Assembly (NCBI GenBank): GCA_950295325.1
Contig: OX485804.1
Coordinates: 49,774,429-49,838,428, forward strand
DNA from: Polytrichum commune
Lineage: Eukaryota > Streptophyta > Polytrichopsida > Polytrichales > Polytrichaceae
Length of the DNA: 64,000 bases
Direction: 5' to 3'
The position numbers were made by a program, and so were the translations under genes. The notes beneath the pieces were generated by a model. That model was given only the letters and a program-made list of their open reading frames with translations, searched no databases and was not told the origin of the DNA. Of the stretch, positions 14,301 to 25,800 are shown piece by piece. Positions within the stretch are counted from its first letter, which is position 1, and each line of letters begins with the position of its first letter.

Positions 14301-16723
14301 CAATGAATCCTATGTGTAAAATCTTCTTGATAACAATAAATGCAACTCCAGGAGCAACTTGTGTGCATTCTCTTCACACAACAATCAAATTAAACTTCAA
14401 ACTTGAACCCCTATCTGACTGAATGCCACAGTAGATCTTGACAAGAGCCTGCCAAGTGATTGCACAGGGTTACAGCATAATTGGATCAACAGCTAGTATG
14501 CCAGTTACAGACTTCAAAAAACACCCCTACCAGATTATATTCTAGCTTATGCTTTCCAAAATATGTAATCCAAGTGAATAAGATTCACAGGCTAAGAGCT
14601 GTGTAGGGAGCACTGAAGCTCAACAATTCATAGTTGTCTAGTGCAAAAGTACAGCTGACAAGTTTTCAAAAACGAGCTTCACAGAACTGCCATCATTGAA
14701 TGGGACCAAAAAAATAACACATCCGGAAGTGCTCCAGAATGTGACAAGCAGATTGCACTAGCAACAAACTCCCCACCCGTCAATTACAGTACCTGCTCGG
14801 ATTCTAGCCTTAAAAATGAAGTATTCTCAACTCTTTCAATACACTTGAGCATAAAAGCTAGTTCGTCAGGTTTTATTGGTACAAAAATTTGTCCCAGACC
14901 CATCTGTACTAAACACTAAAGGATGTGAGGGCATTGTCATATTTAGAAATGCAGCACTTGGGAATAAGATGCCTCACACATTCTCCTCTCTAGTGCTGCA
15001 CACGATAACTACATAGAAGTAGGCTGGACCATTACAGTATAATTTACACCAAATTCCTACAAGCATGTATTGGAAATCAATTCAAAACTCCTACAATCAC
15101 AGACCAGAATCCTTATCATCTGTGCCTACCCGACCTGATCTCGAAATGTTACATGTGCTATACTGCATCACCGCCCTATTTCTTTCCATTAAAAGGTCCA
15201 GGTTGAGAATTATCATTTTTGAGGTGAATGTCTTCTAAACCAGTGATGAGTTCACTGGGTTTGGGTTTGCACCCATATCTACTGAAATGAAGATCAATCA
15301 CTCCCTAATGGCAAAGGCTAAGTAATTGACAGTATCAGAGATGTCCAGAAAGGTCAGTACCTCAATGTGCATCGCAGCAGCATCGGGATCATCCAGACCT
15401 AAGGCATTCTTAAAGGCAATGATTGACTCTGCTTCGTCTCCTTTAAGATCCTCGTTGCCTGGTGGCAGAATCCCTGTCACATATCCAGCATATAGGTCGC
15501 GCAGCTCCGCAGTGAACCTTTCGTTCTGCCTACTGATTCCATACCTGCGCTCATCCAGCCTCTGCTACTCAAGACCCAGATAGACAAAATTGCAAACAAT
15601 ATATAATACCGTAAACCCCAGTAGCTCAGCCAACATCGCTATACTGCACCTGATTCAGTCTTGAGTTTCATCTCAAAAGCTCCCATTTCATCTCAATTAC
15701 TGGTACTTCCCAACATGGCAACACTCTAAGTTCTCAACCATAAAGTAAAAAACCTCAGCACACAACACTTCCAGGCCCACGAAACAAGGTCAACCCAAAA
15801 CCCCAGGGCCCATTCAGTGCAACAATATCCTCTGCAAGCATCCCAGGGATTCCGAAGGACTACAAGTGCAATTGACGACATTACATGAACAGGGAGACAG
15901 GAAATGGAAGATGTCCACTAAACCCTCATTCCAATACTAGACAAAGTGTTGAAAACCCCTCCCTTTATCAATCATCTCTTGAATGAGTGGAACCGAGGAA
16001 GTGATTCCAGCGAACATCACTGCTTAAATGAAGAGATGAGGCAATTATTGGCATTTCCGAACATTGAAACACTGTAAGTTCTCAATCATCGAGTTAAAAA
16101 CCTCAGAAAACAACAGTCACAGTCCCACAATAACAAGGTGAATCCAAAACCCCAGGACCCATTCTCTGGACATTCTGTGACCATAAATCTAACAGCAGTA
16201 ATTCATATCTTTCGCAAACATCCCAGAGACTCCAAAGGACTACAAGTGCAATTGGAGACACTACATGTACAGAGAGGCAGGAAATGGAAGATGTCCAGTA
16301 AACCCCCTCGTTCCTATTCTAGATTAAGTGTTGAAAACCCCTGTCCATAGTAGACAGCCCTTCAAAGAGTGGAACCGGGAGGTAAATCCAGAGGTAATTG
16401 CAGTTGAACAGCACAGATTCAATGAAGAGATAAGGCAATAACTGGTATCTCCTTCATGCCAAAATTCTCAATCATGGAAGGTATTTCTCGGCACGCAGCA
16501 GTAACATCCCACAAAACAAGGTAAATCCAAAACCCCAGGCCCCAATCTATACCCATTCTATAACCAGAAGTCCATGAGCCGAAATTCACATCTTCCGCAA
16601 ACACCCGCCGGACTCTGAAATCTACAAGTGCAATTGAAGACATTACATGTCCAGGGAGGAAGATGTCCACTAAACCCTGAGCCATCCCTAGCTTCCTTCG
16701 AAGACTACGAGAATTGCTCCCAT

Positions 16724-16787
<64 letters not shown>

Positions 16788-17369
16788 AAGAGAGAGAGAA
16801 GGGGGGGGGGGGGGGAGGGGGTAAAATAGATAGGGTAGGTATGTATGTAAGTACTTGTTTGCAATTGCATCGACGTCCGATGGTGTGACGCTCTTGGGGT
16901 CGGAGTGATTCACCAGAGTGTTCCTGAGCTGCACAGCGGCCACATGAGGAGCTGCCGCATTCAATGCGAACACGGTGGCACCTCCGACGGCACCAAATGC
17001 CACCGCACCTCCGACTGCGGCAGTCTGCGTCCCTTGGTACTTAGCTCCGAGGGCATAACCTGCGGCGAGTGCTCCCGCAACGATAACCGCGCTGGTGGCA
17101 TAGCGGGCGGGCGCGGGCAAGCCCTCCAGGAGCTTGTGAGGGCCCGAGAGCTCCTGCTGGGCTCCGAAGAGGCTGACTGAAGAAGAGGAGGATTTGGAGG
17201 TTTTAGGAAGCTGCCCTTCCAGTGCTCGGCAGCACAATCGCCTGCGGCGGAGGAAGGTTAGTTGTGCGGTACCCGCTGCCTTGCTGTAGCGGGTGAGGGA
17301 TCGATTGGCAAGCCCCGTGTAGGGCTGTGACCCTAATTCCTGACCCAGCAGCGCGTGAGAGCCCAACAT
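8334..17369 (-). CDS. TIC110: TIC110, inner-envelope protein of the chloroplast import machinery
   Basis: Complete 15-exon gene: 17369-16855, 15544-15361, 14265-14197, 13891-13793, 13697-13631, 13319-13255, 13019-12925, 12681-12557, 12363-12263, 11783-11567, 11367-11213, 11042-10917, 10299-9772, 9529-9083, 8579-8334. All introns are GT/AG and the phases agree throughout, giving 3039 nt and 1012 residues, close to the roughly 1016 of Arabidopsis TIC110. Residues 1 to about 75 are a Ser/Arg-rich transit peptide. Two hydrophobic helices lie at about 90-108 and 117-137. The rest is the helical stromal domain, with family landmarks DDPDAAAMH, FLLPWKRV, GLRLTQESAM, SARELKKM, VILADGQL and NLLACDK; the protein ends in EEEEFSF. 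TIC110 lies in the inner envelope and acts as import channel or scaffold for stromal chaperones. The start is the Met opening MLGSHALLG; an upstream in-frame Met would add an unlike hydrophobic stretch. Every exon boundary matches the family by recall; transcript data would settle them. Confidence 0.95.
16729..16816. repeat. (GA)n microsatellite and G-run in TIC110 intron 1
   Basis: A long GA repeat (about 16729-16800) is followed by a run of about 15 G (16801-16815). It sits some 40-120 bp inside intron 1 from the exon-1 donor at 16854. On the sense strand this reads C-run then CT-repeat, a strong pyrimidine tract that does not lead directly into an acceptor. Confidence 0.9.
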
Positions 17370-17830
17370 GGCTATGGTGCGCAGAACCACAAGACAAGGG
17401 GAAAAAGAAGGAGAAGGCGACTCCAGCCCTCCTCGGCTCGCTCGCTCCGAACAACGGAACCAACTGGAAAAAAAGGAAAGGAACAGAACGGAAAGCAAAG
17501 CAATCCAAAGCAAAGGGCGGATCCGAAGCCCGTCCTAGTTATCCTTCCTCCTTCCTCTCCTCGCTCTTGTTCATCAAACTCCCCCCTTCTCTCTCTCTCT
17601 CTCTCTCTCTCTCCTGTCTCTGGATAAGACACTGCGGCCTTGACTCCGTTATTACGTGGCTGCCTCCGCCCACCCCTCCACCTCCTTGCGTCTCTTTATA
17701 TGATAGAATGCCTCGAGTGGAGAGCTTTCCGGTTTGTAAGGGTCTTGAGATGGAGGGGTAGCACAAGGCCCCCAGTGATCTTACACGCCGGAAAGCCTGA
17801 GACAAGAGGCGTTCTATTGCATAATTAAAA
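17370..17830 (-). promoter_or_regulatory. TIC110 promoter and 5' UTR
   Basis: On the minus strand a TATAAAGA-type box lies at about 17693-17703, which would place the transcription start near 17665 and give a 5' UTR of about 300 nt. The leader carries a GA microsatellite (17587-17613), common in plant 5' UTRs. An ACGTGGC motif (G-box/ABRE-like core) lies at about 17653-17659. The start site is inferred, not shown. Confidence 0.45.
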
Positions 17831-20246
17831 AATGTTGAGTTTGTTTTCCCCTCCCAACCCGTTTTCGTTGCCCGATGTCTTTCACCACAGTAAAATTGAA
17901 CGGACATTCTTGGGGTTGAATTATGACACATAAGAGCATACTATTAACATGCGAAAAAATCAACGTTGTTTTCTTGTACTAGATAAGGCCCAAGGGGCGG
18001 GGCCCTTAGCGTTGAAGGCCATGCCCCCAAGGACCTTGTTGAATGTAAAACTCTCCAAAGGTTTTTGCACTGCATGAAGGGATATGATCAACAACTCGTG
18101 ACTTGTTATAAAATTTATCCTCCCTTGTTTTCCGGAGGGAATTTATGCATCATTGGGCACCCTTCATGACTACTATCAAAAACTTTGGAGGGTTGGACAA
18201 TAAAGGAAGACTTTTTACTTGAGGCGTTCTACGATACATAAAAACATTGTTGGCTTTTTTTTGGGTTATTATCATGCCTTTATATGACTACTAGATTGTT
18301 TTTCTATCACACGTGTTCCAGTGCACTTTCCACTATGTGGAATGCATTAGTCTTGCCCTTAGTGCAATATCCCCAAAGGAATGCACGAGACAAAGAAAAT
18401 GAGATGGGCAAGAAACATCTAGTAGGGTTTTGTAATAGGCAATGCATTTGGGGGAGTGAATTATGGGGAACAAGGATACCTTGTGAGGCAATAGCTGAGC
18501 ATAGGTGTCTGTGTTCCCCATAATGTACTCCCCCAAATGCATTACTGATTGTAAAGGCCCAAGGATGGATTTTGGCGGTTTGATTGGTCTTATTTCCAAT
18601 AACCCCATGCCTCTCAAGCCTCACTGCACAAAATATCCTAGCTTTAATTTCTAGATGCTTACACACATAATGGGAAATCAAAATGTCATCCAAGAAAGCT
18701 AGAGGGAGATTACACGATGGGGGTGCCCTATAATAACAACAGAGAGCAAGGTTGGGTCTTTACGTTCATAAAAAAGACATCCATGCCTTGCCTCCCTTAT
18801 TGTTGGTAGATAGTTTGCTTGCAAAACTTTATCCACGGCATGGGGCAAGCCTGAGCATTGGCCCGATGGTCAAGCATTAAGCCCTCAATCTGACTCCAAA
18901 AATCGGGCCCAATCTTGTCACATGTAAAGTGACAAGGCCCAATTTTAGATCCCAATGTTCTTGAGTGGAAAGTTTAATGAAGAGAATTAATTTTCCATGG
19001 ATCGACGGTAGAGATGTTCATTATCCAACAAATAATCCCACTCTAGGTAAATGGTCGGGATCAACCCTAATATAGAAGAGCTCTTGGGCCACATTTGGTC
19101 AAAGTGAGCAATCATATTGGTTAAAATTCTTAAAATTCAAACCGGCCCTCAATCCAACCCCGAATTTAAAGTGGGCCTAACTTGATATGTTTACACAGAT
19201 GATGCACAAAATGCGGAGGGATGTTGAACCATTTCCTTCAACAATGCAGCACATTCTGAGAGATACAGCCATAATAGAGAGCAAGGATTGCTCATTATGC
19301 CCATCACTTTCATCATATGGCTTGTTCCAAAGCTTTGATGGTATATTCTATAACCCACCACATAAGTTGTATAAAGCTAATCATACCCTTTGTTCTGGCA
19401 TTTTCTAGTATTTTCGGAGCTCACTCATGTTCCATGAGATTGGATGCATGTGCCCAATTTTGAAGGCCTCCTGTAACTACAGTACAGTATTGATGACTAT
19501 AGCTCAAATTTGTGGTTTAAAAATCATCTTATTCTAAGTCATCATTCCACTTACAGAAGTATACAACAAGACAGAGAGAGCCATTGCACAATGGAATTCA
19601 CGAGCAAGAGCATCAAGTGCATGAAAATCACATTGTATTACTGAGGAATAACTGTCATTTTAAGTGCAATAAAATTTCAATCTAAACCTGTTGTGCAAAT
19701 TACTGCATAACCTCAACAATTGCTTATTTATTTAGTGAGTCAAACGACCACAATAGACAGTATCATGAATGATCAAGAAAACAATATTATACTAAGTCCA
19801 TGCATTTGGGAACTCTTAAGCACTAAGGTTGTGCAGTCAATTCATGGGGAAAAACATTGAGCACAATAATGTTGTGTTGCCAGGTTGAACAAATACAGTC
19901 CAAGTCTCTCCAAACTCCTTTGAGGATACAATTTTTTTTAAATGATCTGTTTGACCATGAAAAGAAGAAATATAGGATATGATGAAATGTTCATGAATCG
20001 AGCTACCCTTTCTCTAATTGAGGGGGTAAACAATTGACCTAAGAACCTAATTAAAACTAGGACAAGGAGTCCACAATGTCCTTTTCAGTGGTCTTGTTGA
20101 GATCCAATCTTGGAACATCACAAAAAAGTTGCAGTTCTTGAGTGAGAATGAAGTAGAAATGTCTGTGCAGACAACAGAATATTGGTTGACAACATCAAAT
20201 ATAAGTATCATATGCATGGTCATTTTCTCTGTACATACAATAAGAG
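17831..20246. other. Intergenic region between TIC110 and the PPPDE peptidase gene
   Basis: AT-rich sequence with no convincing exon on either strand. It contains the hairpin at 18441-18543, listed separately, and the 3' UTR of the downstream minus-strand gene is expected just below 20247. Confidence 0.4.
18441..18543. repeat. Inverted repeat, 32-bp arms, 39-bp loop
   Basis: Positions 18441-18472 and 18512-18543 are reverse complements with two mismatches, separated by 39 bp. A transcript would fold into a single hairpin of about 100 nt. No target-site duplication or long terminal repeat is visible around it. Confidence 0.85.
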
Positions 20247-21825
20247 TTAAGATTGGCTAAAAGGTACATTCCCCAATTTGTGTCTCTTCTGCACATGGCG
20301 GACAGCAAGTGCCGCAGCTTCATTTGCGGAAATGCTCCGTGAAGCCGTGATCCTTGCAAACTCCTGCTGAATCTCCTCCAAAGCTTTTGCACGAGCCATG
20401 GCAATGCTATCACTTGCTGGAGGGGAAGGCCTTGGAAGCCCTGTTGGTTGATGAACATCATTTGTTTGCTCCTGTTGTTTAGAATTGAAGCTCACAACTG
20501 CATGGAACACAAGGTCACAATGGGTCTCACTGGCATTCAATGAACGTATGAGCTAAACACACAATACAAGAGCCCGTCGTACAATGTTTACCTTTCTCCA
20601 ATAGTAATAGAGTCAATATCCTTAGAAAATAGTTTGGAGCAAGTGTAAATAAGAAAGAGGATCACAGAAGCAACTGCAGCAATACCACAGATGCAACAAA
20701 TGGAAAGGGATCAGCTCATGCAGCTCACACATAGCTCGCCAACCAAAACTCTTCAATTCTAACCGGGATGAACAAGTATCAAGAAAACTAATTTGGACAG
20801 TCCAACAAAGAGATGAGCATACCAGTAGCTTTTGGAGGTGTAGGGACTGTTGAAGGCAAAACAGCTGGATGAATTTCTGCAACACTAATCGGTTGAGGTG
20901 GCCTTGCGGACCTGGAGGGGGCTGCTGGAAACGGCATAGATGCCGGCAACTGGATATTGGCAAAATTGGGCATAGGTTGGGCAGCTGCAGTCTGATAAGG
21001 AACTCCAGGAACACCCCCATACCGCAATGTGGTTTCCAAGTTTTCTATCATCGGCCCTGCCATAAACAAAAACAGCCATGGGTTAGCGGTACTAGATCAA
21101 TGAACAGGATGTCCAGCAGCACACAATGCCAACCTCTCAAGACAGAGACTACTTGGTGAGGACAACCACATCCACATACCCAATCGAGGGTTCAATGTTT
21201 GAAATCTTACTTAACATTGGACCCATGGGGCTGTTCAAAACCTCCTCTGGTAGCCGCAAAATATACTCTGGTATCCCTGTCCCAACCAGAAACTGGCAAA
21301 CCTCATCCGAGAAATTATTACAGTTGTGTTTCATAAGGCTGTAAGTCTCCTGACTGTAACGAGGTTGAATTTCGTGCAAATACTCTTCAAAAATATCTTG
21401 AGGAACCTGAGTTGTTCCTAGTTCCGCTACTTGTACAGGATTCCCATAAGGACTCTGCTTTAACGGAACGCTCTGAATTCCACCACCAAAGTAATATTCT
21501 TTCCCATAAACTCCAACGCCAGTGTGCCAAATGCCTTCAATAGCCTTCCCTAAAAATTGGGTTGATAGTTGTCGAGCCAATCCTTGACTTAGATCATAAA
21601 CATAGAGCTCCACTTTCCAACCCTCCTGCACCAAAGGAGTTTAAATACATGAATGAATAAAATCAGTCATAAAATCGTGAATCTCGTGGGTAATTTCCAT
21701 GTTGCACCCAAAACTGCTAAGTACAATACATACAAATAATCAATACGTGCTCAAGTAAAAGATTCAAACACCTTCATCAAGCTGGTTTCAAATGAGTAAC
21801 AGAGAGATATACGAACCGTAGCCAT
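20247..21825 (-). CDS. PPPDE (DeSI-type) thiol peptidase
   Basis: Four coding exons: 21825-21817, 21625-21211, 21056-20823, 20497-20247; 909 nt, 302 residues, phases consistent. The first coding exon has only three codons (Met-Ala-Thr). It is needed because the big exon lacks its own ATG and begins at a clean acceptor. The PPPDE domain spans about 5-140: VYDLSQGLARQL, then the catalytic His37 in GIWHTGV and the catalytic Cys105 in HNCNNFSDE, with GKEYYFGGGIQ between, as in DeSI-1 isopeptidases that remove SUMO or ubiquitin. The second half is Pro/Ala-rich and probably disordered. The C-terminal helix (ALEEIQQEFARI, then ANEAAALAVRHV) resembles the tail of plant members. No transit peptide is seen; a cytosolic or nuclear place is likely. 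The intron-1 donor (GTTCGT) is weak, the main doubt. Substrate unknown. Confidence 0.88.
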
Positions 21826-22636
21826 TTGTCCGATGTTCGATAGATTTGGCCCTTTCAATGCACCTATAACCCCTGCAACCACAATACTCCAAATGAGGTT
21901 AGCTGCTAAACTGGGAAAAATCATTCAGGACAGTATGCTCTCGAAACTCTCATAATTATTAGCGACTTCACAAAGAGGCAATGAACATTCCATCTTTGCA
22001 TAATTTCATCTTTCCAAGTTAGTATCATGCATGATTAAACGGTATAGCCCGGTTGCTTCAGGAACTCCAGCCGGAAAGCGGAGAATCCCTTAAATTATTG
22101 CAATCACAATAACAGGAAGTGCAAGCAGCGCGGTGATTGAAGAAGATACTTTGTTCGCCTGTCTTCTCACAAGAAACGATAAATCCGTTGCTATGTAAGA
22201 GTGTCATTTGTCACATCAAAGACACAAATCTGCACCGCTGAAAGATACAGACAAATTTGACTGTCTTCACACCACCGGGAAGTGGCAGCATGCTTGCCAA
22301 ATTCGTCCGCTGATAGGCTGGAGCCCGACTTTCTACATTTCTTCCTGGTCTCCCGGTCCAACTCTAAACTCCACCGACTATGTCACTTCCGAGGTTCCAC
22401 CGACAAATTACCGATGACTGTGAGCACAAATGACAGGTAAAGTCGAAGCAAGCATAGCGTCTACATACCAGCGCAAAGCCGCGTCACAAGAGTCGCAGCT
22501 GACACACAACACCAATGCGCAGAGATTGCTCGGTAGAGACGTCGAACCCTAATGATGGAAGGTCCAAGGCGAAAGCGAGGAGTGGCAATAATACAATTGA
22601 ATCGAGAAAGAATGTAAGTATAAGTATGTGAGTAAC

Positions 22637-22895
22637 ATGAAAGGGAAGCGTGCGCACGAATCAAGAGGCAAGAGCAGGGAGCAGGAGGAGGAGATTGCGA
22701 AGAAGCCGTGCAACCAAGAATCGGAAGCAGCGAAGTAAGAACCCTAATTTATGCTTCCGTCTTTCCTACTTACATGCAGCAAGCTACGAGCGTCCGGAGG
22801 GTTGGTTGACATTCTGGAACCTTCTGGACTCCTCCGACGACCTGGTACCCTCTTCCTTCTCGTCTTCCTTCTTTTCCTATCAATATGAGGTAGAT
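22637..22895 (+). CDS. Possible 5' end of a plus-strand gene, doubtful
   Basis: An ATG at 22637 opens 32 basic codons ending in a donor-like GTAAGA after 22734. The next stretch after acceptor-like AG sites near 22777-22786 stays open to a GTAGAT donor near 22892. One choice of acceptor reads YERPEGWLTFWNLL, the other a different frame. It is divergent from the PPPDE gene about 0.8 kb away, so a shared promoter is possible. I recognise no family and find no later exons in the AT-rich sequence that follows. It may be a truncated gene or chance. Confidence 0.25.
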
Positions 22896-22899
22896 GGGT

Positions 22900-25800
22900 C
22901 TTAAGTGGCTCATTTTCTTAATCGGACCCCTATATTTGATTGCTATGTGGTTCGGTGAGGGGGTCAAAGAGCAAACATTATAAAGACACATGATTAAAAG
23001 AGTCACATGATTAAAAGAGTTTGGATTATATTCTTAAATATTTCAGAATAATCTACACTTAATATAGAACACAATTGGGAGGACTTTTGTATCCAGTTAA
23101 GAAATCAACAAACTTGCACTTCGGCAATCATAATTAAATTAAGGGAGGTCCAATTTTCAATATGGTATTTGCATACGTTTCATTGTAGATTTGTCAACCC
23201 AGCACAAGTTTTGTTGAGTGAATCTAATGGGTAAATGTTGGAGAACATGAAAAATGAAACAAATAACACCCACATACCTTAGTAGGCATGCCTAATTCCA
23301 ACATAGCAATAATTTGGACACAACTCGTATTTCAAGTAAATCTTTTAGAAATCGGAACGTTTTAGTTGCTTCAATTCTATTCGTGGATCCATTAATACCA
23401 TTTTTAATATACCTAAATTTCATGAGAGATATGTGTAACTTAGTGATTACTTTAATCTTATGCTATTAAGATATAATGGGAACTTATTTTTGTTTCTATT
23501 CTAAATTTATGTAATTAAAACAATTGCTACAACATTATCGTAATCAACTATGCACATTGTATCAAAAGGATCCCACCATACAGTCATGTCAGATGATCCT
23601 ATGATAGATTTCATCGTATTATAATTCTTGACTCGGACTTACTCTAGATTTACTTAAATATTAGATACACCTATATTATTTGAGACAATTAAGTAGATGG
23701 TTCTTGAATGGTTACTTTTCCACCACTAGCCACTTTTTCTAGGGTATGAAAAAGACTATATAGTCCTATTACATGAGGCCACAATAATTTTCCAGAGCCC
23801 CATGCTAATGCCCATAAGGAGTATTAATGCATGCCGCATTACTTTTCGATGCACACTAAAATTACAGTAGAAAGTTTACGTGGGCCATTGTAATTGTTTT
23901 TCCTATAAATGAATGTGGGTGAATGTTTTCTTTTGTGCTACTTTTGATGTACGATGACTACTTTGTTTCGTGTAAGGTGGTGATCGGAAGTCTTCATAAA
24001 GACTTAAGGGAAGACCCAAGGTCTTGGACATATGTTAATTTCACCTTAACTATAAAATTAGCGTGGCCCACGCTTATTATTTCAACACTAAATTTTCACC
24101 TACACTAATAGGACTATTTCATCGAAGCTATTGTGGAGCCACCAGAGAGAAACTAGGATCGCGACGTGCATGGAGAACCAATGGAGAGCAGAAGTGAGGA
24201 TGCATCAACATGAAGAAGAAGTTGTGTGAACGAAGAGACAGTGACGAGAACAAGAAAATAACTTTGGGAATGAAGAGACGATTGCTAGAACGCAGGCCCG
24301 GGGGTGCACTTCATTGTCAAGTTGAACACCACGTGCGATAAAACAAATCTATTTTTTACATAAAGCATCACCAAAATGGGTAAAAAGTTTATATAATTTT
24401 TTTCATGAGTAGATATACACGGTATCTATCACATTATAGTAAAAATTGGTAACCAAATTTGATGATTTGTTTTTATTTATGAAACATACCGTTTCTAACT
24501 AGAATGACGCAAAATTGAACTAAACAAATTACTACAAAATTGAAGATGACTAAAACTTTCAAAAAATATATACAAAAGATATTATCAATGGTTATGTATA
24601 TGTAGGAAAAATATCATGATTTTAAAAATTATCTATGGCATATAATATAGGGTAGCAATTTTTTATCGCACGTGGCTATGAAACGTAAGGGGGTGTGATC
24701 GCCCCGAGAACGAAGGCAGGGCAACAAGATTGCGGACAAAAGTTCGAAAACATGAATGGTACCAAATGCCAAGCTTGGGAACGTGATGCGCCTAAGGGAA
24801 CAAGTGTGGGAACGTGATACTACTTCGGGAATGCAAACGACCATAAGAGCGTGTTAGAAATAGTTGAAAACCTAAGTGTGAACACCTAATTAACTAGGAA
24901 TTGCTCTTTGGGTGAAAATGAGTAGATGAAGGGACATGAGTAGATGAAGACAATCCTTTGCATGAACGTAACTATCTCAACTAACTTGGAATGAATGTGG
25001 CGAATGGGATGCAATGGGATGCAATGGAATGCCATGGCACATCTAGGCATGTATGTGAAATGATTCTTATGTCTCTCTACATGCTAATTAGAAATTAGTT
25101 CAAATTATAAAATAGAAATGTAGAGACATAATAAGTAAATGACATCATATATATGGCTTAAAATAGGCAATTTGAACATTTGTTATTAGGAGAAGAAGAA
25201 ATACTTGCCCAATCAAATAATTTATAGATTCTAGATCCTATATAAAGAGGGCATATGGGACACGTATGGGACCTCATTTTAATAACGAGCATCTTACGCG
25301 AGTGTCGTGAAGACTTATCGGGAGCATATTCTTTTGAAGACTTGTCGGGAGCATATTCTTTTAAAGACTTAGGAAGACTCTCTTGAAGACCTTTTGGAGA
25401 TCCCCTTGGAGGCTAAATGAGAATAATTTTGGAAGCCAAAGGACTCATAAAACTCAACCAAACTTGGACTCCAAGTCTCGAAATGGAGCGACCAATACAC
25501 TTGAACTCAAAAAGTAGAAGATAGGGAAGACAACAAAATGTCACTTCAAAAAGAGAAGAAATAACAAACAAAAGTAGAAGATGGGAAAACCAACAGTAAA
25601 AATGTTACTTAAAAAAGGTGGAATCAATTGATTTATTATTTGGAAGTAGAAGATAGTGAAAACAAACAAAAAAAGGTTACAACTTAGAATTTTTCAAATA
25701 TGGAGGAAACAACCAGATGGGACTTGAACTCCAAACCAAGAATACTGAACAAAACGATCTCAAACTCTAAATTCATAGATATCAACCCTTATACTTGAAA

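Noticed and set aside
17370..17513. In-frame upstream extension of TIC110 beginning at a Met at 17513
   Set aside because: It adds a hydrophobic stretch unlike a transit peptide and lies in the presumed 5' UTR; the Met at 17369 gives a normal length and targeting sequence.
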